The notes under the pieces were generated by a model. The model saw nothing but the letters and a program-made list of their open reading frames with translations, ran no database searches and was not told the origin of the DNA. The translations under genes and the position numbers were made by a program. Of a DNA stretch of 44,049 bases, positions 7,143 through 15,742 are shown piece after piece. The stretch is from Leeuwenhoekiella sp. Its GTDB lineage: Bacteria > Bacteroidota > Bacteroidia > Flavobacteriales > Flavobacteriaceae. How positions within the stretch are numbered: position 1 is the stretch's first letter; each line of letters opens with the position of its first letter. The DNA lies in the NCBI GenBank assembly GCA_002708845.1, contig PAPI01000038.1, positions 1 through 44,049 of the forward strand. The letters are read 5' to 3'.

Positions 7143-9032
7143 ATGGATGGTACAAGCCTCACTCCACAAGAAATAAAATTGCAAGAATTAAAGAATATTT
7201 TCCCTGAAGTTTTTGCTGAAGGTAAAGTTGACTGGGAAAAATTAAAAGCCACACTAGGAGAAGATATAAACTTTAGCAATGAACGCTATGTTTTAAACTG
7301 GGCCGGTAAAAGCGACGCTTTTAAAGTCTTACAAACCCCATCTACTAAAACCCTAATCCCTGTTAAAGAGGAGTCAGTAAACTTTGAGGAGACCGAAAAC
7401 ATCTTTATAGAAGGTGAAAATCTTGAAGTGCTCAAGGTGCTGCAGAAAAGTTATTTCGGCAAAGTAAAAATGATTTACATAGACCCCCCCTACAACACCG
7501 GCAACGATCATTTTATTTATCCCGATAAATTTTCAGAGACTAAAGCAGAATATGAAAAACGCGTGGGCGACAAAGATGAAGATGGTTATATGACCAAAGA
7601 CGGAATGTTTAAAAAGAACAGTAAAGAGAACGGACAATACCACAGCAACTGGTTAAATATGATGTATCCCCGTCTCTTTTTAGCCAAAAACCTATTAAAA
7701 GAAGACGGTGTTATTTTTATATCTATTGATGATAATGAAGCTCATAATTTAATTATGATAATGAATGAAATTTTCGGTGAAGAGAATTTTATTGCAAATA
7801 TTACATGGGAGAAAAGATATGGTCGAAGTAATGATGCAAAATTAATGTCCTCAGTAACAGAACATCTTATTTTGTTTAGGAAATCTGATAGTGTTAAAGA
7901 TTTAAGAGAACCTAGAAGCGAAAAAAATAATAAGGACTATTCTAATCCTGACAATGATCCCAGAGGTCCTTGGACAAGTGTATCATTTGTTAGTCAGAGG
8001 ACAAAATCTGAGAGAGCTAATTTAGCATATAGTATTATAAATCCCTTTACAGGGAAAGAATATGAACACCCTACAAATTCGTGGAAGTACAATAAGTCTA
8101 AATATGATGAAATGCTATCTGATAATAGATTTTATTGGGGTAAAAATAATGATCAAGATTTTCCAAGAATAAAACGTTTTTTAATTGAATTACCAGAAGG
8201 AATTGTACCAGTAAACTTATGGAAGCATTCAGAAACTGGAACTACTGACCAAGGTACGAAAGAAGTAGTAGAATTGATTGGTAAGAATATATTTCCTTAC
8301 CCAAAGCCAATAAGCTTCTTGCAAAGAATGATTAAAATGGGAAGTCAGGAAGGTGATATAATTTTAGATTTCTTTTCTGGTTCGGGAACTTTAGCTCACG
8401 CTGTTCTTGATATGAATAAGGAAAATGAAGCAAGAAAATTTATCTGTGTTCAACTTGATGAAAAAAATGAAGATAAAAGTGAAGCTAAAAAATCTGGTTA
8501 TAATACTATTGCCGACGTAGCTAAGCAAAGAATTCGACTCGCAAGCAAAAAAATTGCAAAACAACTTTTAGAAAAAGAAAAAAAAATTCAATCAGAAATT
8601 CCATTTAGTAATGAAAATCGATCTTTTAAAGCAGATTTAGGTTTTAAAGTTCTAAAGCTTTCAGAAAGTAATTTTAAACAATGGAGCCAGGTTAATACTA
8701 GAGATGCCAAAGCTTTAGAAGAGCAAATGCAATTGTTTGTTGATCCCGTTTCAGAGAAAGCTACGGTTGAAAATATGGTTTATGAACTCTTGCTTAAAAG
8801 CGGTAAAGATCTGAACAGTAAACTTGTACTACAAGACGAGGTATATAAGGTTAACAACAATGAGCTTGTATTGCTTTTAAAAACCGTTAATCAGGAACTT
8901 ATAACCCAGGTTATCGACGCAAAACCTCAAAAAGTCATTGCGCTTGATAAGCTCTTTAAAAATAATGATCAGCTTAAAACCAATACGGTGTTACAGATGA
9001 AAGATGCTGGAGTTGAATTTAAAACTATTTAA
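7143..9032 (+). CDS. mod: Type III restriction-modification system, Mod DNA methyltransferase
   Basis: A 629-residue beta-class adenine-N6 methyltransferase. Motif IV is DPPYNTG at residues 114-120, and the SAM-binding motif I, DFFSGSGT, follows near residue 410. Between them, residues about 215-395 form the target-recognition region. Mod recognises the site, methylates one strand and is also the recognition subunit for Res. The length is usual for the family. The stretch from about 7780 to 8650 is richer in A and T than the rest of the gene, as expected if recognition domains have been exchanged. It is followed after 3 bp by res, so translation is likely coupled. Confidence 0.95.
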   Translation: MDGTSLTPQEIKLQELKNIFPEVFAEGKVDWEKLKATLGEDINFSNERYVLNWAGKSDAFKVLQTPSTKTLIPVKEESVNFEETENIFIEGENLEVLKVLQKSYFGKVKMIYIDPPYNTGNDHFIYPDKFSETKAEYEKRVGDKDEDGYMTKDGMFKKNSKENGQYHSNWLNMMYPRLFLAKNLLKEDGVIFISIDDNEAHNLIMIMNEIFGEENFIANITWEKRYGRSNDAKLMSSVTEHLILFRKSDSVKDLREPRSEKNNKDYSNPDNDPRGPWTSVSFVSQRTKSERANLAYSIINPFTGKEYEHPTNSWKYNKSKYDEMLSDNRFYWGKNNDQDFPRIKRFLIELPEGIVPVNLWKHSETGTTDQGTKEVVELIGKNIFPYPKPISFLQRMIKMGSQEGDIILDFFSGSGTLAHAVLDMNKENEARKFICVQLDEKNEDKSEAKKSGYNTIADVAKQRIRLASKKIAKQLLEKEKKIQSEIPFSNENRSFKADLGFKVLKLSESNFKQWSQVNTRDAKALEEQMQLFVDPVSEKATVENMVYELLLKSGKDLNSKLVLQDEVYKVNNNELVLLLKTVNQELITQVIDAKPQKVIALDKLFKNNDQLKTNTVLQMKDAGVEFKTI

Positions 9033-9035
9033 ACG

Positions 9036-11687
9036 ATGAAGTTAAGCTTTGAATCTGATCTTCAATTTCAACAGGACGCCATACAATCTATAACAGCCTT
9101 ATTTGAAGGGCAGCCTTTAGAAGAGGCCATTCAGGAATTTGATTTGGGAGAGAAAGAGATCTTAAACCTCATTAACGGTGTGGGTAACCGCCTGATTTTA
9201 TCACAGGAGCAAATTCTAAAAAATTTACAGACTGTACAGCAAGAAAACGCCATACCGCCTTCTCAGGCATTAGACGGGATGAATTTTTCGGTAGAGATGG
9301 AAACCGGTACGGGTAAAACGTATGTGTATCTGCGTACCATTTATGAGTTGCACGCGTTATATAATTTTAAAAAGTTTGTCATTGTCGTTCCCTCAATAGC
9401 CATTCGAGAAGGAGTCTTAAAGAACCTGGAGATAACCCGCGAGCATTTTCAAAACCTTTACGATAATGTACCCGTAAATTTTCAGGTATATGATAGCGGT
9501 AAAGTTTCGGCCTTACGCGGTTTTGCAACCAATAATAACATAGAAATTTTGGTTATTAATATTGATTCGTTTGCAAAAGACCAAAACATCATCAACCAAC
9601 CTCATTATAAGGCAAATGGCCGTAAACCCATAGAGTTTATTCAATCAACAAATCCGTTTGTGATCATTGATGAACCTCAAAATATGGAGACCGATAAACG
9701 TATTGCAGCCATTCAAAACCTGAATGCGCTATGTACACTAAGGTACTCTGCGACACACCGCAATCAATATAATCTCACTTACAGCCTTAACCCGGTAAAG
9801 GCCTATGATTTGGGATTGGTAAAACAGATAGAAGTTGACAGTATCCTAGAAGAAAATGCTTTTAACGATGCTTATGTTGCTGTAGATTCAATTACTGCCA
9901 CTAAGACTAAAGTTACGGCTAAGGTATATATCAATGTAAATGAACAAGGAGGGGTTAAAAAAAAGAAGGTGACAGTATCTGTAGGTTCAGACCTATACAA
10001 GCTTTCTAAAGAGCGGGAGATTTATGCTGAAGGTTATTTGATTGAGGAAATAGATGCGGCTAATGGTTGTATTTCATTATCAAACGGAAGCATCCTTTAC
10101 AAAGGAGATAGCCAGGGTGGGCTGACCGATGAATTGATGAAATTTCAAATCCGTAAAACCGTTGAAGAGCATTTAAAAAAGCAGAAACTTTTAAATAAGC
10201 TAGGTATTAAAGTTTTATCGCTTTTCTTTATCGATAAAGTAGCTAATTACCGTAACTACGATGCCGACGGTAACGTTTTATTAGGCAAGTTTGCGCAATG
10301 GTTTGAAGAAATATATAAGGAGTATCTGGCCAAACCAGCCTTCAAGGATTTGAACCGCTTTCCTGTTGCAGAAGTACATAATGGGTATTTTTCTCAGGAT
10401 AAAAAAGGAAAATTGAAAGATACATCAGGTGAAACCAAAGCAGATGACGATACCTACAGTCTAATTATGAAAGACAAGGAAAAACTGCTTAATCTGGATA
10501 ACCCTTTACAATTTATTTTCTCACATTCTGCGCTGCGCGAAGGCTGGGATAATCCAAATGTTTTTCAAATCTGTACACTTAATGAAACCAAGTCTGATAT
10601 TAAAAAACGTCAGGAGATTGGTCGGGGTTTACGTCTTGCCGTAGATCAAAACGGGAAACGCACCTATGATCAAAACATAAACCGGCTTACGGTCATAGCC
10701 AACGAAAGTTATGATGATTTTGCTAAAACCTTGCAAAAAGAAATTGAGGAAGAATGTGGAGTTTCTTTTAAAGACCGCATAAAAAATAAGCGTAAACGAA
10801 CCCCGATTAAGTATCGCAAAGGTTTTGATGCGGACCCTAAATTTCTAGAGATATGGGATAAACTCAAGAATAAAACAACATACAGGGTAGATTACAAAAC
10901 AGATGAGCTTATCACCCTTGCAGCAAAGGCGGTTAAGAATTTACCGGAAATAAAAGCGCCAGCCATTAGATCTACAAAAGTGCGTTTATTAATGTCTGAT
11001 GAGGGACTCGAAACAAGTTACGCGGGTGATAAAGTTGAGAATTATGATTCGTATACCTGGCCAATTCCTGATATTTTAGGTTATATCCAGAATAGAACTG
11101 AATTAACCCGTTCAACACTTCAAGAAATTCTTAGTAAATCACAGCGTATATCTGATATTCTTGTCAACCCACAATTGTTTTTAGATTTAGCCTCACAGGC
11201 GATTAAAAGAACCCTGTATGATATTATGATTGATGGAATTAAATATGAAAAAATAGGAGGTTTAGAATATGAAATGAAACTTTTTGAAGCCCAGGAATTA
11301 GAGGTGTATTTAAATGATTTTACATTTGATGTAACTGATCCTTTAAAGACGATTTATGAAAAGTTTATTCCGTTAGACTCGGGGGTCGAAAGCAAATTTG
11401 CAGAAGACTGTGAGAATAGTGATCAAATAAAATTTTACTTCAAATTACCCAACTGGTTTAAAATTCCAACTCCTATAGGAAATTATAACCCGGATTGGGC
11501 GTTAGTTTTTCAGGATGATGCTAAAGTCTATTTTGTGGCTGAGACAAAAGATACCGGTACGCCTCAGGTTGATCTTCATAAATTGAGTGCAGACGAGCAA
11601 TTGAAAATAAAATGCGGAAAAGCCCATTTTAATGAATTTGATACTATTGAATATAGAGTAGTTAATAAAGTGGGTCAGTTAATTTGA
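9036..11687 (+). CDS. res: Type III restriction-modification system, Res helicase-endonuclease
   Basis: An 883-residue SF2 translocase-nuclease. The ATPase motifs are METGTGKT at 88-95, a DEPQ box at 212-215, SAT at 238-240, SHSALREGWDNPNVF (motif V) and QEIGRGLRL (motif VI). The C-terminal PD-(D/E)XK nuclease has PD at 819-820 and E-T-K at 836-838 (AETKDTG). All key residues are present, so the subunit should be active. Res works in complex with Mod, hydrolyses ATP to move along DNA and cuts near one of two inversely oriented unmethylated sites. It has Mod before it and a small gene 4 bp after it. Confidence 0.95.
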   Translation: MKLSFESDLQFQQDAIQSITALFEGQPLEEAIQEFDLGEKEILNLINGVGNRLILSQEQILKNLQTVQQENAIPPSQALDGMNFSVEMETGTGKTYVYLRTIYELHALYNFKKFVIVVPSIAIREGVLKNLEITREHFQNLYDNVPVNFQVYDSGKVSALRGFATNNNIEILVINIDSFAKDQNIINQPHYKANGRKPIEFIQSTNPFVIIDEPQNMETDKRIAAIQNLNALCTLRYSATHRNQYNLTYSLNPVKAYDLGLVKQIEVDSILEENAFNDAYVAVDSITATKTKVTAKVYINVNEQGGVKKKKVTVSVGSDLYKLSKEREIYAEGYLIEEIDAANGCISLSNGSILYKGDSQGGLTDELMKFQIRKTVEEHLKKQKLLNKLGIKVLSLFFIDKVANYRNYDADGNVLLGKFAQWFEEIYKEYLAKPAFKDLNRFPVAEVHNGYFSQDKKGKLKDTSGETKADDDTYSLIMKDKEKLLNLDNPLQFIFSHSALREGWDNPNVFQICTLNETKSDIKKRQEIGRGLRLAVDQNGKRTYDQNINRLTVIANESYDDFAKTLQKEIEEECGVSFKDRIKNKRKRTPIKYRKGFDADPKFLEIWDKLKNKTTYRVDYKTDELITLAAKAVKNLPEIKAPAIRSTKVRLLMSDEGLETSYAGDKVENYDSYTWPIPDILGYIQNRTELTRSTLQEILSKSQRISDILVNPQLFLDLASQAIKRTLYDIMIDGIKYEKIGGLEYEMKLFEAQELEVYLNDFTFDVTDPLKTIYEKFIPLDSGVESKFAEDCENSDQIKFYFKLPNWFKIPTPIGNYNPDWALVFQDDAKVYFVAETKDTGTPQVDLHKLSADEQLKIKCGKAHFNEFDTIEYRVVNKVGQLI

Positions 11688-11691
11688 GTTT

Positions 11692-12027
11692 ATGGATTCT
11701 ACCTTAAGCAAAATCGAAAAACAACAGGTTCTATCCACACTAAACTTTGCTACGCATAAAATGATCAAAGAATTGGAGCAGAATAAAATGGTGGGCAATT
11801 TAGATTTATATCACTATTGTGAAAATCATTTCAAAGGTCTCGCCTGGCTGGGATTTTTTAGAAAATTCAAATACGATCATTATGATTATTCGATGCTGCG
11901 AGTCAAAATAAAATGCGACTATCTAGGGACAAAATTCAAGATTTCGTTTTTGATGAGACAACCAGACCAAAAAGAAGGTGCTAAAAAGTGGGAAGCCTAT
12001 AATCTTGAAATTGAAGAGCAATTTTAA
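11692..12027 (+). CDS. Small unknown protein at the end of the type III RM cluster
   Basis: A 111-residue soluble protein I do not recognise. Its N-terminal half is helical (KIEKQQVLSTLNFATHKMIK). The middle is aromatic (YHYCENHFKGLAWLGFFRKF) and the C-terminal half looks like beta strands. The start codon is 4 bp after the res stop, so it is almost certainly co-transcribed and probably translationally coupled. Small partners at this place may be inhibitors, chaperones or accessory subunits, but nothing in the sequence decides between these. It has no catalytic motif that I can see. Confidence 0.7.
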   Translation: MDSTLSKIEKQQVLSTLNFATHKMIKELEQNKMVGNLDLYHYCENHFKGLAWLGFFRKFKYDHYDYSMLRVKIKCDYLGTKFKISFLMRQPDQKEGAKKWEAYNLEIEEQF

Positions 12028-12079
12028 TAGCGCTTAGTTTAATGTAGGTTCAAATTTTTTAAATGCATAGCTTTACAGG

Positions 12080-12253
12080 ATGTTAGCAAACCTCTTTTCC
12101 GCCATCCTCCAACTTCCTCCGGGAACTCAAAACCCGGATGATAACCTTCCGGTAAATCTTAAAGATCCTTTTGATCTGGTGGTTTTTATCATACTTCCCA
12201 TAATCCTTATCGTGCTGTATATCATTTGGAGAACCAAACGCAGGAAACCTTAG
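12080..12253 (+). CDS. Small single-pass membrane protein (57 aa)
   Basis: ATG at 12080 opens a 57-codon frame. The first residues are hydrophobic, then comes a Pro/Asp-rich linker (DNLPVNLKDPFDLVVF), one strong membrane helix (IILPIILIVLYIIW) and a basic tail RTKRRKP. The 'NLPV.L.DPFDL..F..LPI....Y..WR' layout matches a small family common in Flavobacteriia that is often mislabelled 'adenylosuccinate synthetase'. Nothing supports that enzyme activity. The positive tail suggests that the C-terminus is cytoplasmic. It lies 52 bp after the restriction cluster and is probably a separate gene. Confidence 0.75.
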   Translation: MLANLFSAILQLPPGTQNPDDNLPVNLKDPFDLVVFIILPIILIVLYIIWRTKRRKP

Positions 12254-12308
12254 CCTATTTAGGCATTCTTATACATTAAAGAATAGGTATTACGATTCCG
12301 AAACGAGG

Positions 12309-12401
12309 CAACTCCCAGTCAAAGCCTACTCAAAGCCTAGGATAGAGCATCAGAGAGTATGAAAAACAGTCTCAAAGACTCAAATTTTAAGATTTTATTA
12401 A
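12309..12401. repeat. Dispersed intergenic repeat, copy 1
   Basis: About 90 bp closely similar to copy 2 at 13979-14072. Both start with CAACTCCCAG, contain CAAAGCCTAGGATAGAGCAT and end near TTAAGATTTTAT. Copy 1 has a short internal duplication of 'CAAAGCCTA'. The repeats bracket the genes at 12489-13892. No coding frame or terminal inverted repeat is obvious. Confidence 0.65.
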
Positions 12402-12488
12402 GTTTTTGATAATTGCCTTAATTCAGTTTTACGATTTCAAATTAAAATAGGTAGTTTACGTTTCTTTAAACAACTACAGTCTTTACAT

Positions 12489-13004
12489 ATGGGTTTGATC
12501 CTGCCTATTATCACCGCTATACTTTTAGGTTATGCAGATTCGCAGTCTAAAAAGAAACTGAAGAAAAACTTGCAGGGTCAATACCTACTTAAGTTGAACA
12601 AAAGTTTTAAGTGGCTGGGTATAATCTGTTGCTTTATTTTTTCGGTATTATTAAGTCAGACCCTAGTACATTGGAACCCGGAGATTGCAATCCTCGCTCC
12701 CCTAACATGTTTGATGTTCCTGATAATGGGATTGCTACTGCTCATCCCTTATTACAGATACACGGTACTTTTTGATACTCGAAAGATTCAGGTAACCGGC
12801 GCACTCGGAAAAACAAAACGAATAGAATGGACTGCAGTTGAAAAGGTTAGCTTTAACGCTACCACAGGATATTTAAAACTCGCCACACCAAAAGAAAAAG
12901 TGACTATAAACAGACATACTATTGGTTTTGACCAGTTCTTAAAATACCTGGAGCTTCACACACGGTTTAAGGCAAAGGATGTAAGCAATGTCTTCAAGTT
13001 CTAA
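12489..13004 (+). CDS. Membrane protein with bacterial PH-like C-terminal domain
   Basis: A 171-residue protein. Helical membrane segments lie at about residues 1-15, 40-60 and 68-88 (APLTCLMFLIMGLLLLIPYY). A short beta-rich domain follows (YRYTVLFDTRKIQVTGALG, then RIEWTAVEKVSF and GYLKLATPKEKVTI). The strand pattern around 'I.W..VEKV.F' looks like the bacterial PH (YcxB/bPH) fold found after membrane pairs. Function is unknown, and an envelope sensing or stability role is only a guess. It sits between two copies of a dispersed repeat. Confidence 0.65.
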   Translation: MGLILPIITAILLGYADSQSKKKLKKNLQGQYLLKLNKSFKWLGIICCFIFSVLLSQTLVHWNPEIAILAPLTCLMFLIMGLLLLIPYYRYTVLFDTRKIQVTGALGKTKRIEWTAVEKVSFNATTGYLKLATPKEKVTINRHTIGFDQFLKYLELHTRFKAKDVSNVFKF

Positions 13005-13200
13005 TACGGAATTCAAACGCTACTCCTGTAAGTATGACAGTAAACGGGTTTAACTTTCCGGAACTATTTGGATAGAATTAACCTTAAACTAGCGATGTAA
13101 ATCGCAAATGTTGATAGGCTTCTGATGAGTAGTTGAAAGTGTTTTAATGAGAGGATCAGCGCAACCAATTCAAGTGACCAGCATCTTAAAAAAAAACGCG

Positions 13201-13892
13201 ATGATTACGTTTTTCAAATACCTAAGTATACTGCCTTTAATATTTCTTCTTGCCTGCGAAGATTCATTTGAACCTGCTGGTATTGAAACGCGGGTATTTG
13301 GTAGAATTTATGACGATGCAAATGAACTGCCCGTAGCAAATCAAAAAAATTTTTATTAAGTGAATGGAACTCTGTACCGAAATTAAGTCCGGGCCCTAAT
13401 GATGATTTTGTTCAATACTTAGATTCAACATACACAGATGTAAACGGCTATTATTACCTAACATTTACAACAACAGGAAAAGGTGATTTGTATTTTCTGG
13501 AATACGAATATGATGAATCCTATTGGAATTTCTATCAAGGCCGTATCGAGATTCAAAATTTAGGAACGGATACCACAGAGGTTAACTATAATTTTTTACA
13601 CTTATATCCGGTAAATTTAACAATCACTCTTGCTCCGGATGTTGAATTCCTTCCCATACGTATGGGCTCCGATTTTACCTCCTTTTCAAGAAATGATTGG
13701 TTAACTGAACCTAAGGTGCCTTATACCCGGAAACTTAATACCGATAAGAATCAGGAAGAACAAATCCGTTTTACGAGAACAAAACCGGACGGGAATTATC
13801 AGCAGGCCCGTTTCGAAATACCCGCTACAAATACTACAGGACCAACTGAATTTGAAATTTATCTTTCAAATGATGATTTTAAAGATATTTGA
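13201..13892 (+). pseudogene. Secreted lipoprotein gene split by a one-base frameshift
   Basis: From ATG at 13201 the frame gives a lipoprotein signal (LPLIFLLACEDS, lipobox Cys at about residue 19) and a beta-rich start (TRVFGRIYDDANELPVANQ). It then hits TAA at 13357. The tract at 13343-13354 is A7 followed by T5. Adding one base there joins the protein to a second frame that runs to the stop at 13890-13892 and continues a carboxypeptidase-regulatory-like sandwich (TDVNGYYYLTFTTTGKGDLY). The two parts form one gene of about 230 codons. It could be a dead gene, a phase-variable one, or a sequencing error in a homopolymer. The upstream ATG at 13147 is less likely because it precedes the signal peptide by 18 residues. 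Confidence 0.75.
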
Positions 13893-13978
13893 GTAGCCCT
13901 TATATAACACCCATATTATCTGTAAAAAGTTTGGTCTTACTTTGAAGTTAAAGCCTTTCTTTACCGGCTGTACCTACC

Positions 13979-14072
13979 CAACTCCCAGGCATCCCCCAGT
14001 CAAAGCCTAGGATAGAGCATCAGAGTGTATGAAAAATTGTCTCAAAAAGTCAAGCTTTAAGATTTTATCAGG
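13979..14072. repeat. Dispersed intergenic repeat, copy 2
   Basis: Matches copy 1 over about 85 of 94 bp by eye, with the common core CAAAGCCTAGGATAGAGCAT and the shared end TTAAGATTTTAT. Its left flank, GGCTGTACCTACCCAACTCC, also resembles copy 3 at 17570-17660. Confidence 0.65.
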
Positions 14073-14230
14073 AATTCAATTACAGTCTAAGCACTTCCAT
14101 TATTTTCTAAATAATTTGATCAAAACCATCGCAAACCTTCTTACTCCCAGTCTTCTACGAGCATCATCCTGAGATTAGTATGGGCTCTACTAAAATCAAA
14201 CCAGTTTGGTACCGTATTCAACCATAAAAA

Positions 14231-14273
14231 CTGTGGTAAAGTGTGGTTGCAGTGTGGTACGAGTGTGGTAGCA
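14231..14273. repeat. Four-unit 11-bp tandem repeat
   Basis: Successive units read CTGTGGTAAA, GTGTGGTTGCA, GTGTGGTACGA and GTGTGGTAGCA. The GTGTGGT core recurs every 10-11 bp, about one helical turn, so a protein could bind all copies on one DNA face. It sits in non-coding DNA about 240 bp before the small lipoprotein gene. Confidence 0.6.
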
Positions 14274-14479
14274 GTACGACTTTGCCTGCACCTTGTTTGC
14301 CCGAAATCTGGGGGTTAACTAGTCTGATTAAAGGTTGGTGAGAGTGAATTCAGTTATGACTTGAACTTGAATATATTTGCTCGATTTTAGGATAGACTCA
14401 AAATCAGATATTTTCTATAACGTATTGATCATGAGCTATAAAAATAGTTGGTATCCCGGTAATCGTTTTGATAAACGAG

Positions 14480-14487
14480 TATATTTG
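14480..14487 (+). promoter_or_regulatory. Bacteroidota -7 promoter element
   Basis: TATATTTG fits TAnnTTTG and lies 27 bp before the ATG of the small lipoprotein at 14514. No clear -33 element was found at the expected spacing. Confidence 0.4.
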
Positions 14488-14513
14488 GGTTGATATAATG
14501 AGTTGTATACAAT

Positions 14514-14639
14514 ATGAAAAAAACACTACTACTTCATTTAAAAATAATCGGAATATTATGTGTTTCGAGTTTTTCAAGTTGCTTAATGACAACCGAAGCC
14601 GAAACTTTTTTAAATTCCAGGCACACACAGCGTGTATAA
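14514..14639 (+). CDS. Very small predicted lipoprotein (41 aa)
   Basis: ATG at 14514 gives MKKTLLLHLKIIGILCVSSF followed by SSC, a type II signal peptide with a lipobox-like Cys at about residue 23. Only 18 residues follow the Cys. The frame ends at TAA 14637-14639, 12 bp before the next gene, so the two are probably co-transcribed from the promoter at 14480. The short mature part could be a small envelope peptide, a lysis-type lipoprotein or the truncated start of a longer protein. No homology is recognised. Confidence 0.5.
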   Translation: MKKTLLLHLKIIGILCVSSFSSCLMTTEAETFLNSRHTQRV

Positions 14640-14651
14640 GCAATTATAACA

Positions 14652-15314
14652 ATGGATAAGGAAAAACTTGAGATAGATAAGCTTCAACTAGAAATTAAAA
14701 AGCTTAGACAACCGTTCTATAAAAATCCAGCTCACCTAAGCATTATTACAACTTTAATACTTGGTTTTTTGAGCTATTATATTGTTACTGATAAAGCAAA
14801 AGAGCAACAAATAAAGGATCTGAAAGAACAGATAGGAATTTTATCCGATAAGGAGGCATCTATCGCAAGAACTCAAATTGAGTTAAAGGCTGATCATTAT
14901 CAAAGACAGTTTCAGGATTTTAAGAACAAAAAGGAAGAAGTAGAAAGAAGTATACAATTAAAAGAAATACAATTTATGAATCTGTCTGATAAACTGGAAA
15001 AATCCAAAAATGAATATGATAGCTTCAAGTCTAAGTTGAGTCAAGTCCAAGGCCAGTATGAAGCTACTAAAGTAGAATATGCGGCATATAAAAGTCGTGT
15101 GAGTGCTGTCATTGAGTAAGTTGCCAGCTATGGACCCAATTATGCCAGGGGATTAATTAAGTCTCCTGAAGGACAGCAACAAATCAACTTCATTGTTTCA
15201 CAAGATGATAAAGGATTAATGAAAACGGAAATAGAAAGATTTGCCTTTGGGATTTCTAATCAAGCTTTTGATCAGAGCCTTGCGAGAAAGAGAATTGATT
15301 TGAGAATTGAATAA
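14652..15314 (+). pseudogene. Membrane-anchored coiled-coil protein interrupted by an in-frame stop
   Basis: The first 155 codons encode a short N-terminal helix, one membrane segment (SIITTLILGFLSYYIV) and a long Lys/Glu/Gln coiled coil. TAA at 15117-15119 then ends the frame. The same frame stays open past it for another 64 codons to TAA at 15312-15314 and still looks like protein (VASYGPNYARGLIKSPEGQQ and later FAFGISNQAFDQSLARKRID). The gene was therefore probably about 220 codons, and a nonsense change removed the last third. The 155-residue form may still be made. The function is unknown; the layout resembles membrane-anchored scaffold proteins. Confidence 0.65.
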
Positions 15315-15742
15315 AAACTCACAGTCGATTAGGTCAAATAGAGTTTCACACTTAGAATGCTAAAACCCCCTACGTACGGCTTCGCGCAACTGCCCTGTGC
15401 CTCTACGGGTTCTACTCCAGGCATAAACATAGTCTCCAGACCACTTTATACCGTCTTCGGTCTGGTAAAAAAGGGCCTCTGGAATGGGTTACGGCAGAAG
15501 TTCGCATCAATGCAAAGAAACACGACAAAATCCCTCCTCCATAGCTTATAGCGCGCCAGCGAGGTTCTATTCTTGAATATTGTGAAATAGTGCGAGAGAA
15601 TTTTCAAAATTGGTGCAAAAGAAGATCAGGTAGCGCTGTTAGTTATGCCCATTTAAATATTAAATTTATAACGTTCTAAATAACTGCTTTCATAATTTTA
15701 TAGCTATAAACTGTTTTAATTTCTCCAACCAAATTGATTCAA
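15315..15742. other. Gene-free stretch with a GC-richer foreign-looking segment
   Basis: From about 15350 to 15560 the DNA is clearly richer in G and C than the AT-rich DNA on both sides. It contains a 7-bp stem, CCAGACC (15436-15442) with GGTCTGG (15459-15465). The plus-strand frame at 15357-15551 does not read like a protein. The minus strand contains a fragment 'YVYAWSRTRRGTG' that faintly recalls group II intron-encoded proteins, but the match is too short to call. It is probably a remnant of an inserted element. Confidence 0.35.

Larger units (their letters stand above)
13893..14513. other. Gene-free stretch with repeats
   Basis: No convincing gene. The stretch holds dispersed repeat copy 2, an 11-bp tandem repeat at 14231-14273 and, at its end, the promoter element for the small lipoprotein gene. 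Short open frames on both strands around 14404-14659 are overlapping and lack protein-like composition. Confidence 0.6.

Noticed and set aside
12080-12253. Adenylosuccinate synthetase
   Set aside because: The small membrane-protein family often carries this label, but 57 residues with one membrane helix cannot be that enzyme.
15357-15551. Plus-strand 64-codon frame
   Set aside because: Composition is unlike protein, and it lies in the GC-rich patch that looks like element debris.
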